NCBI RefSeq assembly: GCF_001625215.2
Contig: NC_030382.2
Coordinates: forward strand, 35,326,610 to 35,390,609
DNA from: Daucus carota subsp. sativus
Lineage: Eukaryota > Streptophyta > Magnoliopsida > Apiales > Apiaceae
DNA length: 64,000 bases
Direction of reading: 5' to 3'
The notes below the pieces were generated by a model. It searched no databases, had not been told where the DNA came from, and saw only the letters and a list, made by a program, of their open reading frames with translations. A program made the translations under genes and the position numbers. This document shows positions 26,901 through 39,745 of this stretch, piece after piece. Every line of letters starts with the position of its first letter. Position 1 is the first letter of the stretch.

Positions 26901-29900
26901 TCAAGGAATGATCTAATTTGGCTGGGGGTTAAGTGGTTAACAAATGTTAAAGTGTACCGCCTAATGCCCTATGAAGGTCCAACCTTGTTATTTTCTCTCT
27001 TTTCGTCATTGTGGAGTCTTATCTTAAACAGGCAATAAAAAAAATTACTTCAGCACTTGGTACTATATTTGATAGAAAAGATATGTAAATTGCCAATAGT
27101 TGAGATTTGCAATGAAAAGCGGATTGTAAGGAAGAGGTCCTAAGCAGTTCAAAGACTCCAACATCAGAAGGGTCTGTGGAAGGTCCAATTTACTCAGCCT
27201 CGCCTTTAGTTAATAAACAGGTCGTTTCCAGGGTTTAAAACAATGACAAGCACCTCCCGAAAAAATATAAAAAATAATTGTGAAGGAAGACTATTTACCG
27301 AAACCCTTGGTTGTCCAGGAATTAGATTCGCAATTGCAGTCCCCACAACAGCGTGGCCAGCTTCATGCCTTGCTACCACACCTTTTTCAAGACCCTGCAG
27401 CTTAGCAGTCTTCTTCTCGATACCCTGTCAAATTAATTCAATAATCTGGAATCTTATAATTACGAATCCAAATGCTGATTGCAATAGATTACATAAGAAC
27501 TAGAAAAGCATGCAAAGCAAGTTCAAGAAAGTAAAATAACGATAGACAATAGATAATGCTACATGAATCCCTCCTATCCCCTCCAAAACAAGTGCATATT
27601 TTGCTTGGTTTTAGTAAAACTAAAGTATCTTCACAAGCTATTGTCACATTCCAATAACGTTTTCTGTTATCATGAGTAACGAGCTCACTAAGTGCACAAT
27701 CAAACTTTGCATGCAGCAAAAATTGTTTATCCAGAATAATACATCTTTGCTAGTCTCAAGTAAAAATCATTCAGTAGTTACATGTACTACGACCTTGAAG
27801 ACTTGACACTAGAAGGCCATGGCTACAAGAATCTAAACTATGCACAGGATGATATGAACAAAAGGAGGCAGGCAATTGCTTATGACTAGCACAAGAATCA
27901 GTCTCAAAAAGACAAAAGTACCCATATGCATGGTTGCATGTGCATTTTTCTAAGACATCTCATGAAAAAAATAAAAACATGAATCCAAGCAGGAGTGAAA
28001 ATTACAGCTATTGATCGCTCCACAGCATTAATGAAATCAATCTTCTCAACGACAACTTTATTTTGTCTTCCTGCTAACAGAGCAGCTTCATTCACTAAAT
28101 TTGCGAGGTCTGCCCTGCAGAGATCCGGAGTCCACAAATGACTTCTGAACTGTCAACTAAAGCAATCTAAAAGCAATATGACTAAACTAGAAAGTAACTT
28201 ACCCAGTAAAACCAGTTGTCATAGAAGCTATATCACCTAGATCAACATTCTCTCCTAGAGGAAGCTCCTTCTTGGAAACATGTACATTTAATATAGCTTC
28301 TCTTCCAGTTCTATCAGGTGTCTCTACCTAGAAACCAAATCACTTTAGTCAATTTTGCTCATGCACATAAGACATGACTTGCTTATCAGATGATTAAAAA
28401 CAAACCATAACAACACGATCAAATCTTCCAGGACGGCGAAGTGCAGGGTCTAAAACATCTGATCGATTGGTTGCTCCTAAAACAATAACTGCTGAGTTAC
28501 TGTCAAATCCATCCATCTCCTGCAGTGAAATAGTACACAAGAAGTATATACTACAATTTCATACCTCTGAAAGCAAAGCTCAAAAAAAAATAAAAATTCT
28601 TACAGTGAGTAACTGGTTCAGAGTTTGCTCTCGCTCATCATTGCTGACAATGCGAAACTTACCATCACGACTCTTTGCTACAGCATCTATCTGAAGAGTA
28701 GTAAAAGGAAGCTAAGAATCACCCAGGCAAGACAATTATAGGTAACATTGGAAGAGATTAGTGCATTTTAACCTCATCTATAAAAATAATTGACGGAGCT
28801 GCCTTCTTTGCCCGGGCAAAAAGATCTCTGACACGCGATGCACCCATTCCAACATACAATTCAACAAATTCACTTGCAGAACAACTTATAAATGGCACTT
28901 CTGCTTCTCCTGCTACAGCCTTTGCCAAAAGAGTCTTACCTGTCCCAGGAAGTCCCACCTGTAAGATGATGATTGGATTACTTGTACTTTCAAAAGTATA
29001 TAAAGCTGAATACTTTAAGCAAGAAGTAATATTTGGGCCCACTACTTCTAGGTTGTCCAGTCCTTAATGTTAAATCCAGTCACCTCATGAAATTACTATC
29101 GAGTAGTTTAATAATCACCCATCATAAAGGGCCATTAATCCTTTATCTAGATCTCTGAGCCAAGATAGTTTTGGAATAAACTAAGACTCAATTACGGATT
29201 AAGTGGTCTCAATATATGTTTCTTTAAGATTGTTTACATGAAAACATATCCCACTCTGATCGAGTGGTTGCAACTCACCAGGAGAACACCGTGAGGAGGA
29301 CGAGCACCGACTCGAAGATACCTGTCCGGATTCCTTAGGAATTCCTGAAGATGTTGATGGTATTAAGACCTTTCTAAATGAAAATTATTTATATATATAA
29401 GTAAATATATAACAGGTAAAAATTATTTATATATATATAAGTAAATATAGTCACAATGAACAAGGGCCAATTGTTCCTAGTAGGTTAGTAATTTTTTAGA
29501 TACCACAATCTCTTCAAGCTCTTCCTTAGCTTCATCAACACCAGCGACGTCAGCAAATGTTATACTTTCCCCCGGTTCAGTCTCTTTAGCTCCTCTAGAG
29601 CTCCCAGACTTCCGATTCCTTAGCTGACCAGCTGTGGTACTCTGTACACATGCAGAGATATGAATAAAACTACACAAAGTATACAACTGCGCTGATAAGA
29701 TGGCACACAGTAATACATGCCCATCCAAACCTGAGAGAATTTGAAAGGGAACCTTTGAAACAGCCCTGCCAACACAGCAACATAGAATAGAGTAATCTGC
29801 ATGCATCAGAATGAGGCAAACATAACCCTCATGAGTATTCTTTAACTATTTGAAGATAAATATCAGCAACTTATTTAGTAAAATAAAAAATAAAAATCAG

Positions 29901-32900
29901 CAATTTATATACACAAGTAATACAGATATGGATCCAGATATAGAAAATTGTTTCAAGTTGATCAAAACAATAATCTGAAACACATGTGTGTGCGCGTGTG
30001 TGTGCGTGTGTGTGTGTGTAGGGGCTTACTCCACTAGAAACTAAATTAGCCTAGAAACTAGAAACTAGTCCCTGGCCAGTTTTTCATCACTATTCTCAAC
30101 TACAAAAATCACTCATTTGTATATTAGAAATCACTATTTTATATATACAAAATCTGAAAAATATAGATATATAAATACACATATATACAACGTATATCAT
30201 CATCATCTTCAATCATACTACATTGATGAAACTTTTGGCATGATTATCAACCCCTTCCACTACTTCGCCGTCACTTACAACCATGATTTGCCTATCACCG
30301 TTTGTCATCATAACTTGCCACTACTAATGACCATCTACCATCACCACACACCTCATCCCGTCATTTGTTATCATCATGGACCTTCTATAACTATAATTGA
30401 TCATCAATAATCGATCACCAATATCAATCATAAGTAATTTTCTCAATTATTAGAACTAAGAACTGATGAATTTACTGTATAAAATAGTGATTAACATCAT
30501 AGAAACTAGTGATTTCTGTAGTTATAAACAGTGATTGAAGGAGTGGTTTCTAATTTCTAGAATAACATTGGTTTCTATTTGATCACTTGCCTATACATAT
30601 ACATATGTGTGTGCGTGTGTGTGTGTCTGGTCACATCCTTCTTTAGAGTAAAGGTTAAAAATGCTACTACATGGTCTCAGAAAGGTCAGTCAAGCCACTA
30701 TGATACATCACGAAAGATAAAATGGAGCTATAAGTAATATAACTATACTAGTATACTTTCCACTGAGTTTTATTATAAACGTAACTCATATTTTTGTTCT
30801 TCTAACTTGAACAGAATCGAAACTTTATGACACAACATCATTATCTGTCACCCAAATTAGGATATCTTATTGCCACTAGCAGTCAAGACTCAAGAAGCAC
30901 AATCTAGTTTAGTATCTATGCTAATTCCACATACAAAAAGAAAGCAACTTTTTCGTAGGGTTTCAAGCGCCTAACAAAGGGATTACATATTTATCTATTA
31001 ATTCTTGATATATAGTAATCTCAGTATTTCAGTTAGATGTTAGATTATATAATGGACTTCGATTACATATTACAGGAGATTACAATTCATCAAATTGAGA
31101 AATTTAGTAGACTATCATTAAATTTTAAGGAGTTGTTCAATCTTAATTGACCAATATCAAAAATGAATTTTCCAGGTGCATTAAAATGTCCTCCTCCAAG
31201 TCATCTCTTCGACTTTCCTCTTTAGAAAAAATATGCCATATGCCACCACATGATGAGTCATCCCATATTAATTTGATTGGTTATCCTTACCTTTCCTTTC
31301 ATAAAATATGCATAGCATGCATAATATGTATAAGTGTCTGTATAAATTGCAATTTAACATAATTAGCATTCATAATGTTCAGGAAGAAATCCCAACTCCA
31401 TTGATGCAGAAAATAATATATTTAAATTAGTTTATTATTTTATATTATCATTTAGATATAAGGATGTTTTATATAAATAATCATATAATATACCTAGGAA
31501 TATTCATTAAATAGATTTATAATAATTAGAAATATGGTACTCCCTCCATCCCACCCATTTGTTTACATTTTGGTAGGGAACGGAGGTTAAAAAAGTGCAT
31601 AAAGTAGTAAGAAAGAACAAGAAAAGTGGGTAAGGTGATTGTACCAATCAATATTTAATCGATAGATTTGAAAAGATGGACGAAAGTAGTGGGTGAGATT
31701 ATTTTTTATATTAGAAAATTTTACCACTTCTAAAAACTTTTGAAATGTAAACAATTGGGAGGGACATCCAAGAAACGAAGTGCAAAGAGTTAGTTGGGAC
31801 TGAGGTAGTGATAGATAGTAATATCCTAATAGGTACTACCTCTGTCCCAACCATTTCCTTACACTTTCCTTTCTTGGATGTGTCTCTCACTTCTTTACAT
31901 TTTCAAAACTTTTTAAAATTAGTAAACTTATATAATATAAAAACAAATCTCACCCACTACTTTCATCCACCTTGCCAAATATATCAATTATATTGATTGC
32001 TCCAACCACTTTACTCACTTTTCTCTCTTTCCACTACTTTATGCACTACTTTATACATCTATAATTATATAAAAAGCAATTCATACCACAAGAACCATCA
32101 ATTTTGGCGGCGGCGCCCGCGGGGGGGGGGGGGGGGGGGGGGGGGATGGATATTGCAAAATGCTTACAACAAAAAAGCTAAAACTAGAATCAGAAAAATA
32201 CCCAACCTTTAGGGACTTCTAAAATTTCAAACATAATTCATATATAGTTTCAGCTTCCTTAACCAACAAAAAAGCTAAAACTAGAATCAGAAAAATACCC
32301 AACCTCTAGGGACTTCTAAAATTTCAAACATAATTCATATATAGTTTCAGCTTCCTTAACCCAACCCCATCCCCCATCCCCATCCACAAAAAACCTCACC
32401 ACTGAACCACATTTTGTTTCCATATGAGCTATAAGTACATCTAGAAATTAGTGTAGAAAACACAAGCGGAAGATATTCATGGTATTTACCAACTTTTATG
32501 CTATTGTTTTCTATTAAATTTATTTAAAAATGACTTTGATACTTGAAACAATATATACAAGACAAGGCTTCAAGGAACATCTTCAAGGCTTTTAGAGCAA
32601 TCGATCTTTTTCCCTTGCATACATTATTTATACACAAAATCCGATATTTTTTATATAATACTACTTTTGCCCTATTAAGCACACTTCACAAAATATGGAA
32701 TCTTTCCCCCCAGCGCACCAAATAGAATCTTTATAATGACCAGAAAATAGAAACTAATCAACATTGAGTTACCGGTATGGTAGTTTTGCCCTTTGTATTT
32801 TTTTGGCATGAAGGTCTAGTTTCTACTTTCCATTAGCTAAGTCATGGGGATAGGTGATGAAAACAGTCTCTGTATAACAGAAAAGGGTATGGCAATCTGC

Positions 32901-34703
32901 ATCAGTGCAGTCCCCTACAGTTTTTATTTTTAATTTGCTATTCTCAAATACACTTTATCAAATACGAAAGAAGCAATTATGTTACTCCAACTCTTCTATT
33001 TACGTGGTCGTACTCGTGTCCGATACTTGGACACTCAGACACAACACTTATTCTTTGTCAGATCCTTTGCTGAAATATGGAGACTCTGACCAACTAAAAT
33101 ACCACTTATATGTTGAATATAAAATGTAAGCCAAAAAAATTGAGCAAAAATAAAGAAGTAAAAAAAAATTAAAAAATAAACAAGTAGAGAAGATCCCTAA
33201 TTTGCAAACTCATTCACAAAATGTGTTTAATCCAAATTCGATTGTTACTTTTTGTTAAAGTACCTACTTACCATGCTTGTTTATTATTGTATTATGTCGC
33301 TTCCCCATACCCGTGTCCACAAATAGGACAGTGTCCTTGTGTCCCCAATTTTCAGATTTTTCGAGCCCAACACTCGGATAAGTGTCATCAGTCATGTCTC
33401 ATACTTCATAACGAAGTCAAAGTAACATCAAGCAACTTAAGTTCCAAATACTTATGAAACAAATTTTATGGGTGTGATCAGAGTCTGGTGAGTTCCATTA
33501 CAAAACATATTATCTTTAATTCTTTATATTCCAATGAACGCCTGACGAGGCATTTCAACGATTACATAATATGTCATTTTGGTTGCTTAACCAAGTATCT
33601 TTCTCCTATCTAGTGGAAACATATCAAAAAGTGGTAGCAGGACTTGCTGAGGCATTGATTTGGTAAAAATAATGGAATGTTGGCTACTAGAAACGAGGAT
33701 AAATCAAAACTACTTTTGCGACCAAGAATTAAAACAATTAAGCATGTTTAGCTTCATATTGTTATCAAACTATAAGAACGTCATAAACTCATCATCTAAC
33801 TAATGCAGAGTCAAAAATAAATGGACAGGTTCAAATGAAATCTTTTCAAACATAAATAACCATATTAATAGTAGCTCAGCAAAAACAACTCACCAATGCT
33901 GAATTGAAGAATCCACCCGACCGCTTGTCAGGTGACCCAAACTCCACGCCATACTCAACCATCTTCTCATATGGAGCCTTAATATCACTTGGGCGAGTAG
34001 TCGTATAAACAATTCTCTTCACCGGCACTACACTCCTCAATAACTCCGAATCTTGCACCGCATCGCCACTCCCCACCATACCACTCCCTTGAACATCCTT
34101 CAACTTGAACATTATATTTACACCATCAACCTCAACTTTCTCAACCTGATTCCCATTAACCTTACTCAAAAAATCACTATAAGGTACACAAACCAGCGTC
34201 GTGTGAGGCCTCGGGTCCGAGCCAGGCAACACAATATTAGGCTTAAACAACCTCATAACAAAAATAAAAATTCCTAACTGCAACAACAAAATACCAATTT
34301 CTTGTGCCTGAATTATAGGTTTCCACTCCCATTTTCTACTTTTCCCCCACCACCCACCTCTCTTTTTCTCCTCTTTTCGACTCGAACCCGAAGAAGTTGT
34401 TCTAATATCATTCTTCTTGGTGTTCTTGGCATCATTCTGCTCGGCAGATGGCTCAGTTTCTTGCTCAGCTTTAGCTTTAATTCGATAAAGATTGAATCTT
34501 TGTGAATTTCTCCACAACCCACTTTGCCTATACAGATTAATTGGGGATAAAGATGAAGTGGTGATATAAAGATTGGGTTTTTGAGGTAAAAATCTGAGTT
34601 GATTTTTAAAGAAAGTGTATCTATGTATATGGTTTGAATTGGGAGTTGAATTTATGTAGTATTGTGTGTGGATTATTGGGTGTAGAGGGTGGATTGTTGA
34701 CAT
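23999..34703 (-). CDS. Chloroplast FtsH metalloprotease, FtsH7/9 type
   Basis: A membrane-bound ATP-dependent zinc protease, predicted in chloroplasts. The 13 exons are 34703-33894, 29796-29731, 29641-29504, 29344-29279, 28958-28773, 28690-28604, 28519-28406, 28327-28203, 28114-28006, 27424-27299, 24872-24549, 24434-24311 and 24147-23999. They give 807 residues, matching FtsH7/9 length. There is a long transit region, a membrane segment near residues 138-157 ([15 protein letters not shown]) and a second near 270-288 ([13 protein letters not shown]). Walker A is GLPGTGKT (362-369), Walker B is IIFIDE (417-422), and the second region of homology is [12 protein letters not shown]. The protease motif HEAGH (587-591) is intact, unlike in the inactive FtsHi proteins. 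Exons of 66 to 324 bases are spread over 10.7 kb because introns 1 (4.1 kb) and 10 (2.4 kb) hold transposons. Confidence 0.95.
25115..26191. mobile_element. Non-autonomous hAT in FtsH intron 10
   Basis: The ends TAGAGGCGGCCAAACGGGCC and (other strand) TAGAGGTGGCCATTCGG are inverted repeats, flanked by the 8-bp duplication ATTACAAT (25107-25114 and 26192-26199). Subterminal parts are dense in AACCG/CGGTT units, often 'AACCGCGG'. The core (25,420-25,930) is AT-rich with several copies of 'aataatttagttaattttatttc'. The element is 1,077 bp and non-coding. Confidence 0.9.
26200..27298. other. Remainder of FtsH intron 10
   Basis: Non-coding intron sequence. No element ends were found. Confidence 0.4.
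29985..30020. repeat. GT microsatellite
   Basis: A run of TG/CG dinucleotides. A similar run lies at about 30,606-30,627, so the TIR element between them appears to sit inside or next to a microsatellite. Confidence 0.8.
30018..30594. mobile_element. TIR element in FtsH intron 1
   Basis: The left end (TAGGGGCTTACTCCACTAGA ... CTAGAAACTAGAAACTAGTCC) and the inverted right end (TAGGCAAGTGATCAAATAGA ... TCTAGAAATTAGAAACCACTCC) share about 55 bp. The interior is low-complexity ATCATCA sequence. I could not fix a target duplication, so the superfamily is open. Confidence 0.5.
31540..31808. mobile_element. Stowaway-like MITE
   Basis: The left end CTCCCTCCATCCCACCCATT and an inverted, decayed right end (GGGACTGAGGTAG) span about 270 bp, with TA at the left flank. 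The CATTTGTTTACATTTTG type differs from copies A and B elsewhere. Confidence 0.65.
31836..32060. mobile_element. Truncated Stowaway-like MITE, same family
   Basis: It starts TA|CTACCTCTGTCCCAACCATT and shares CTTACACTTTCC and TTTACATTTTCAAAAC blocks with its neighbour in inverted order. No right end is found before the GC-rich and poly-G stretch. Confidence 0.55.
32121..32145. repeat. 25-base G homopolymer
   Basis: An uninterrupted run of G follows GGCGGCGGCGCCCGC in otherwise AT-rich intron DNA. It could be real, a G-quadruplex former, or a sequencing or assembly artefact. Confidence 0.8.
32167..32359. repeat. 97-bp tandem duplication in FtsH intron 1
   Basis: Two units (32,167-32,263 and 32,264-32,359), both starting CAACAAAAAAGCTAAAACT, are almost identical, implying a recent duplication. 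Confidence 0.9.
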
Positions 34704-36198
34704 TTTTAGGTTAATTCAAATAAAAGAATTGTAAGAATGTAGTGTATATATACATGTCTCTATGATGTCCAAGGAGGATTATGTTCCAAGCGGTTTGGAC
34801 TTGGGAGCTGGGGACAAGTGGAGGGAGAATGTGGGCCGTTGGATATGGAGCATTGTCATCATCTTTGAGTAGTCCTATCCTTTTATATATAGTGATAAAT
34901 TTCCTAATAAACAATTAATAAATCATGCTAGATAATATTTTAGTTTTAAATTATGTTTCAAATTTCAAATAAAAATTATATTAATTTACATTATGATGTT
35001 AGAACTGACATATAAAATATGTCTTTAATATTGAATATGACAAGATATATGAAGAGATTAATCTAATAATTTGTTTAATAATTATATGGTGTTTTGGGAT
35101 TGCATGGTGAGAACATGACGAAAATTAAAGATGAGGGATCCTCGAATAGGTCGGGACTCGGGAAGACGTTGATTTGTTTTTTGAGCTCGATCATCGAAAT
35201 TAAAAAAATCTATATTACATGACTAATATTAGAAAATTGTCATATCTCTTATTTAAATAAAATTTGAATGGGAAGGGAACAAAATGTGGTCACTGTTTAG
35301 TGAGATAGAATTTGAAAAAATTAATTTCAACACATGTTTCAAAGATAATTTAGAAATTTTATCATCCAAGAGTCAAGACATCATGTATAATTTTGATGAA
35401 TACAGTAGAAAACATAATTTCGAGAGAGTTTAAGTCATTGACAAAGAAGTTAGAATCATTTTCTAATTCTTCATGTATAAATAATGATCAGTCATTTTCA
35501 TTTCATTTTTAATATCAAAATATTTATTTACTATCCTTTTTATACTCTTTGGCATCCTTTTACATGGTTTCTCTGAAAATAGTCTTTAAATTTGATATTA
35601 TAGTTAATAATGAGTAGTGATAGTTGTTATTCAATGTAACATACTAACTTAGTAGAATTTTTTTTATAATATATGTGAGGAATTCACCTGAATGGAGATA
35701 CTCGGAAGAGGTGCATTATTTTTAAGATTTACAAGAAGTGATGAATTGTTTATAATATATTTAGGAAATTCCTGAAATGAAAAATGATCGGAGTACATGC
35801 ATTATTTTTACAATTTACTACAGGTGATGATCATATTCTGTTTACATTATACAAGAGTAATTCCATAATTAGGAAGTAAAATACTCCACTAGATAGCCCC
35901 TGAATTGGAGGATCTAGCAAACCGATGAGCCAAACAAAGATTTCTAAACTTAGCAACTCACAAGACCACATGCATTACATTCTGGTATGGCTTTGAAAGA
36001 GGTTTTTTTTCCTGTCAATTCTAAACTTTTCTAGCATGATCTCTGTTGCATTAGTTTCTTTGTATTACTCAAATGATAAAGTTGAAATCTTTCTACATAT
36101 CTGACAAGGGTTTTGTAAGTAGAGAAGTTTCAGATATCAGAATGTCAAGGTGTTGAAGATATAAGATCATTAAAGTATATTTGATCAAAGATTTATAG
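34704..36198. promoter_or_regulatory. Shared divergent promoter region
   Basis: About 1.5 kb between the start codons of the FtsH gene (minus) and the acidic membrane protein gene (plus). It should contain both promoters and 5' UTRs. It is AT-rich; I see no clear TATA box or transposon ends. Confidence 0.45.
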
Positions 36199-39100
36199 AT
36201 GGATATTGATAAAAAGAATATTCAAGCTTTTCTATGGAGGGTTCTTAATTTTGTAATAGAAGCTTGTTATAACATTGTACAAGCATATCCGAAAACTTCT
36301 ATTGGAACAATAACTGTCTTATTTTTGTATGTGTTTCTTCCCCTAGTCTTGGTGTTTCTGGTTTGCTGTTTAATTGCTTGTGGCATAGGTGTTGTTGTTT
36401 ATAGAGTGTACTTTCGTGATGATCTTGAAGGATTTGATAAGATTTGGGGATATAAAAAAACGGATGAGAAGTCTCCGATTACTAGAGAAAATGAAATGGG
36501 TAAAAATGTTATTAGCTTGGGGCAAAGCGAGAAGCCTAGAAGAAGAAAAGTTAATGAAAAGGATGGAGAAAGTTATAATGCACAAAGAAGCAATGTGGAG
36601 AAAGATGTTGGACGTCGAGGTGGGACAAATGATGATTTGTTTGATAAAACTGCGGTGGTAGAGGAAGACTTGAAGGAAATAAGGGAGGTGAACACACATC
36701 CTGGTAAAAAGAAAGCAAGGCCTCCTTCGCGTCAGACTTCAGAAATTGTTGCATCTCCTCCATTCACTTCTGGTTCTCTGGAAGAGGGTCCAGATTTTTC
36801 TGGTGTTAAAGGGGAAGATGAAGATAGTTCAGATGACTCGGATGGACACGAGGATAGGAATAAGGCTGTAGAATGGAGTTTTGATGATCAAATGAATCTC
36901 TCACATGTTGGCAATATTGAGATAGAAAGGAACACAAGGCTGGAGAATTTGATTGCAAGACGGAGAGCTAGAAAGTTGTTGGATATACATGTTAGAAATA
37001 CATTAATGAGACCTGCCACCAGTGACTCTCGGGATCGTATTCCTTCCATAATAACAGCAAGAAAGAACCATTTTCTTTCTTCCGGTTCTGAACTGTCACC
37101 GATTCCTGGTTCAGCACCTTCTGTTTTATTACCAATGCACAAAAGTCCTTTTGACATTTCTTTTGACCCAGAAAAGGAGAAGCCCATTCCTACTGGGGAG
37201 AGTTTTGAAAAGGAAATTCTTGCAGATCAACAAAAGGAGGCTACATTTTGCAGACATGAGAGTTTTGGTCGTAATACTTTCTCTCCAATGAAGAAGTCCT
37301 TGCAAGATCGAGCAAATCATGATTTTACATTTCATCATGGGCCTATTGACAAAAATGAAATCTCCAGAGTAGTACATCAACCAGGTAATTTAAGAAATAA
37401 TATCTCTTCGTTAAAAAGTTGAGCAGTAGATGTATTTGTTTCTTTTGCATAACTGATTATTGTATACAGAATCTTCTCATGGAAATGAGGAAGATGGGAC
37501 TGAAGTAAAGCAAATTGTGCATGAAAAGATTAATGAGAGATCAAGATCTTCATCTTCCTCAGAAGAAGATATACCATTGTCTGGGGCTGACAAAGATAAA
37601 CTTTTGAAATCTCTCTCTTCCCTGGCTCAGAAGGACACAGATTCAGAAAGAGATGAAGAAGTTCATGTTCCATATAATACTGATAGACTTCTGTATGAAA
37701 AGACTGCAGGCAATTCCTTTTTCGGTGAGAAGCGCGCGTTGCATGCTCCTAGCAATTCTTTAGCCTCAGACCTGCAGGTGGAGGTTTCAGAGGTTGGTTC
37801 GCCACATAGCACCTCATCAAACGAAAAATCTAATATTTTTGATGATTATGTCAACAAAGAAGTTACATCTGGCGGTGAAGATATGAATGAATCAAATATG
37901 AGGGAAATAAATGAAGTGAGTGAGAAAGATATCACTGATGCCGGGGTCTCAAGTACTAACCACAACTTAGATTCTAATGCATCAGACTTGCAACCTGAAA
38001 AAGTTGTTCAACAAGAGGAAAGTAGCTCTCACTCGCAACCTTCACACTCAGCTGACAGCATTCAAGGCCAGACCACTGATGTTCAGCCAGACCATCACGC
38101 TTCATCTGATGCTCCAGATGCACCTTCAAAAAATGATTTAGAAGATTCAGCAAAAGAAGTGATAGCTAATACATCTACTTTTGATAAGTTAAAGGTCAGT
38201 CATCATAGTTCTTATGGCAATATAGGAACTTGTGCCCCATCATATAGTAAACAAAATGATATGGCCTATTTGCATTTATGCCTTGTGTGATCAAATTTAC
38301 ATGTTTTTGTTGTTTGCAAACTCTTCTATTATATAGTGGATAGTTCATATCCATTTCAGAATGATGCTTATGTGGATACTTGAAATAATTTAGTACTGTA
38401 CTATGAATCTTCCAACCGTCGAACATGTGAATCATTATCAGTTGTACACTTGTACTCATACTACAAGTTCTAAATTTGTTTGAAATTTAAAAAAAAAGAA
38501 AAAAGAAGAAGATATATTTATAAATTACAGTAAGTTTGATAATGCTCCTCATATTTGATCAGGAAGCATATCCTGAAGAAGTCAATGTTGTTGAAGAATC
38601 TGTTGTACATAACAATGATGCGAGTGAGAGTTCAAAGTCCCGTGAAGTCATAGAACCTGAGGCCATAGCAGGAGTTTCAGCACCAGTTGAGGGAATCAAT
38701 AGTGAATCCTTAAAAGAAGTTTCTGATGAAAAAGTGAGTTGTTTTCTTTTCATCTAATTGTGTTTTATTTTCTCTTGTGTTTCAATATGTTTCATGCCCG
38801 TTTACTTTCAATGTGAAAGCTGATATACAGGATTATATTCCATTTTTTAGTTTTTAATAGCTTGTATGCTTTTAGTTCTTCTTGAAATATCTATGGTGAG
38901 CATTGTGCATGCTTTAATTTTTATAATATAAGAAATTCCTGAGTATTCTCCCTGGTGATTGGACTGACTATTGCACAGGATCCATCCTTGCTACAGGATA
39001 TCCCCACTCAAGATCGTGAAGAAGGCAATGCTAGTAGTCATAATGACAAATCAGTGACCATTGAAAACGAAACACATTCAAAATCAGAATCTGCTAAAGA

Positions 39101-39745
39101 GTCAGGGAGTGATGACAAAACCATTGTTGTTGAAAGTGACTCGACTTTAATACCAAATGAAGCAGTCGTTGCTTCAGAACAAGTTGACCTAAATGGCGAT
39201 TCAGGCAAAACTATGGGTCATATGGAAGTTAAGGTAAAAATATATGCCTGTAAAACATGCATATACACATGTACATGGACAATTTCACACCATATATGTT
39301 GCATAGGGCTGCTTTTTATTGATTTCTTTCTATCTGCACAGAAACAATTAGATAGGAAACTCCACCGTGAAGTGTAAATCATGCATGTACACATGCACAT
39401 AGACAGTTGCACACCATATATGCTCCAGGGGGATGTTTAATATTTTATTTGTTTCTAACTGCACAGGAACAATTAGATCCTCATCAAGGAGACTTGACCG
39501 TAGAAGGCAATATCGTTTCCAATGACAATGAAACAGCAAATAGTGCAGCAGAAGAGGACATAAGACCTGCTAGTGAAGCAACGAAAAAGGATGACAATGA
39601 AACAATAAAAAATAGTGCAGCAGAAGAGACCGCAAGTGAAGCATCAAAGGATGACAATGAAACAGTAAATAGTGTTCCAGAAGCGAATGAGAAAGAACCA
39701 GCAAGTGTTGAAGAAACAAAGAGTAGGACCTGGAAATTTTTCTGA
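36199..39745 (+). CDS. Membrane-anchored acidic protein of a plant-specific family
   Basis: Predicted exons are 36199-37384, 37470-38194, 38563-38733, 38979-39233 and 39467-39745, about 871 residues. An optional 30-base exon (39342-39371) is possible. Residues 32-72 form a long hydrophobic stretch (VFLPLVLVFLVCCLIACG), suggesting one hairpin or two close membrane segments. The body is acidic and low-complexity. One conserved block reads KAVEWSFDDQMNLSHVGNIE, LENLIARRRARKLLDIHVRN, PSIITARKNHF and SAPSVLLPMHKSPFDISFD. This block matches Arabidopsis At5g17910/At1g07330-like proteins (annotated 'cardiomyopathy-associated' or unknown); function is not known. The C-terminus has three imperfect repeats around DDNETxNSAAEE. 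The last exon is uncertain, because an open frame at 39,844 could also be used. Confidence 0.8.
39256..39479 (+). repeat. Tandem duplication of an intron-exon junction
   Basis: A unit of about 100 bp, period about 124, occurs at 39,256-39,355 and 39,380-39,479. Both copies contain CATGCAT, TTCACACCATATATG or TTGCACACCATATATG, a TCTGCACAG or ACTGCACAG acceptor and the exon start AAACAATTAGAT or GAACAATTAGAT. The copies differ at many positions, so the duplication is not recent. Confidence 0.8.

Noticed and set aside
33000..33400. GTGTCC-rich stretch in FtsH intron 1 (CGTGTCCGATACTTGG, GTGTCCACAAATAGG)
   Set aside because: Repeated phrases hint at an old transposon, but no ends or duplication could be fixed.
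23999..34703. Inactive FtsHi paralogue
   Set aside because: The HEAGH zinc motif and both Walker motifs are intact, so an active FtsH is more likely.
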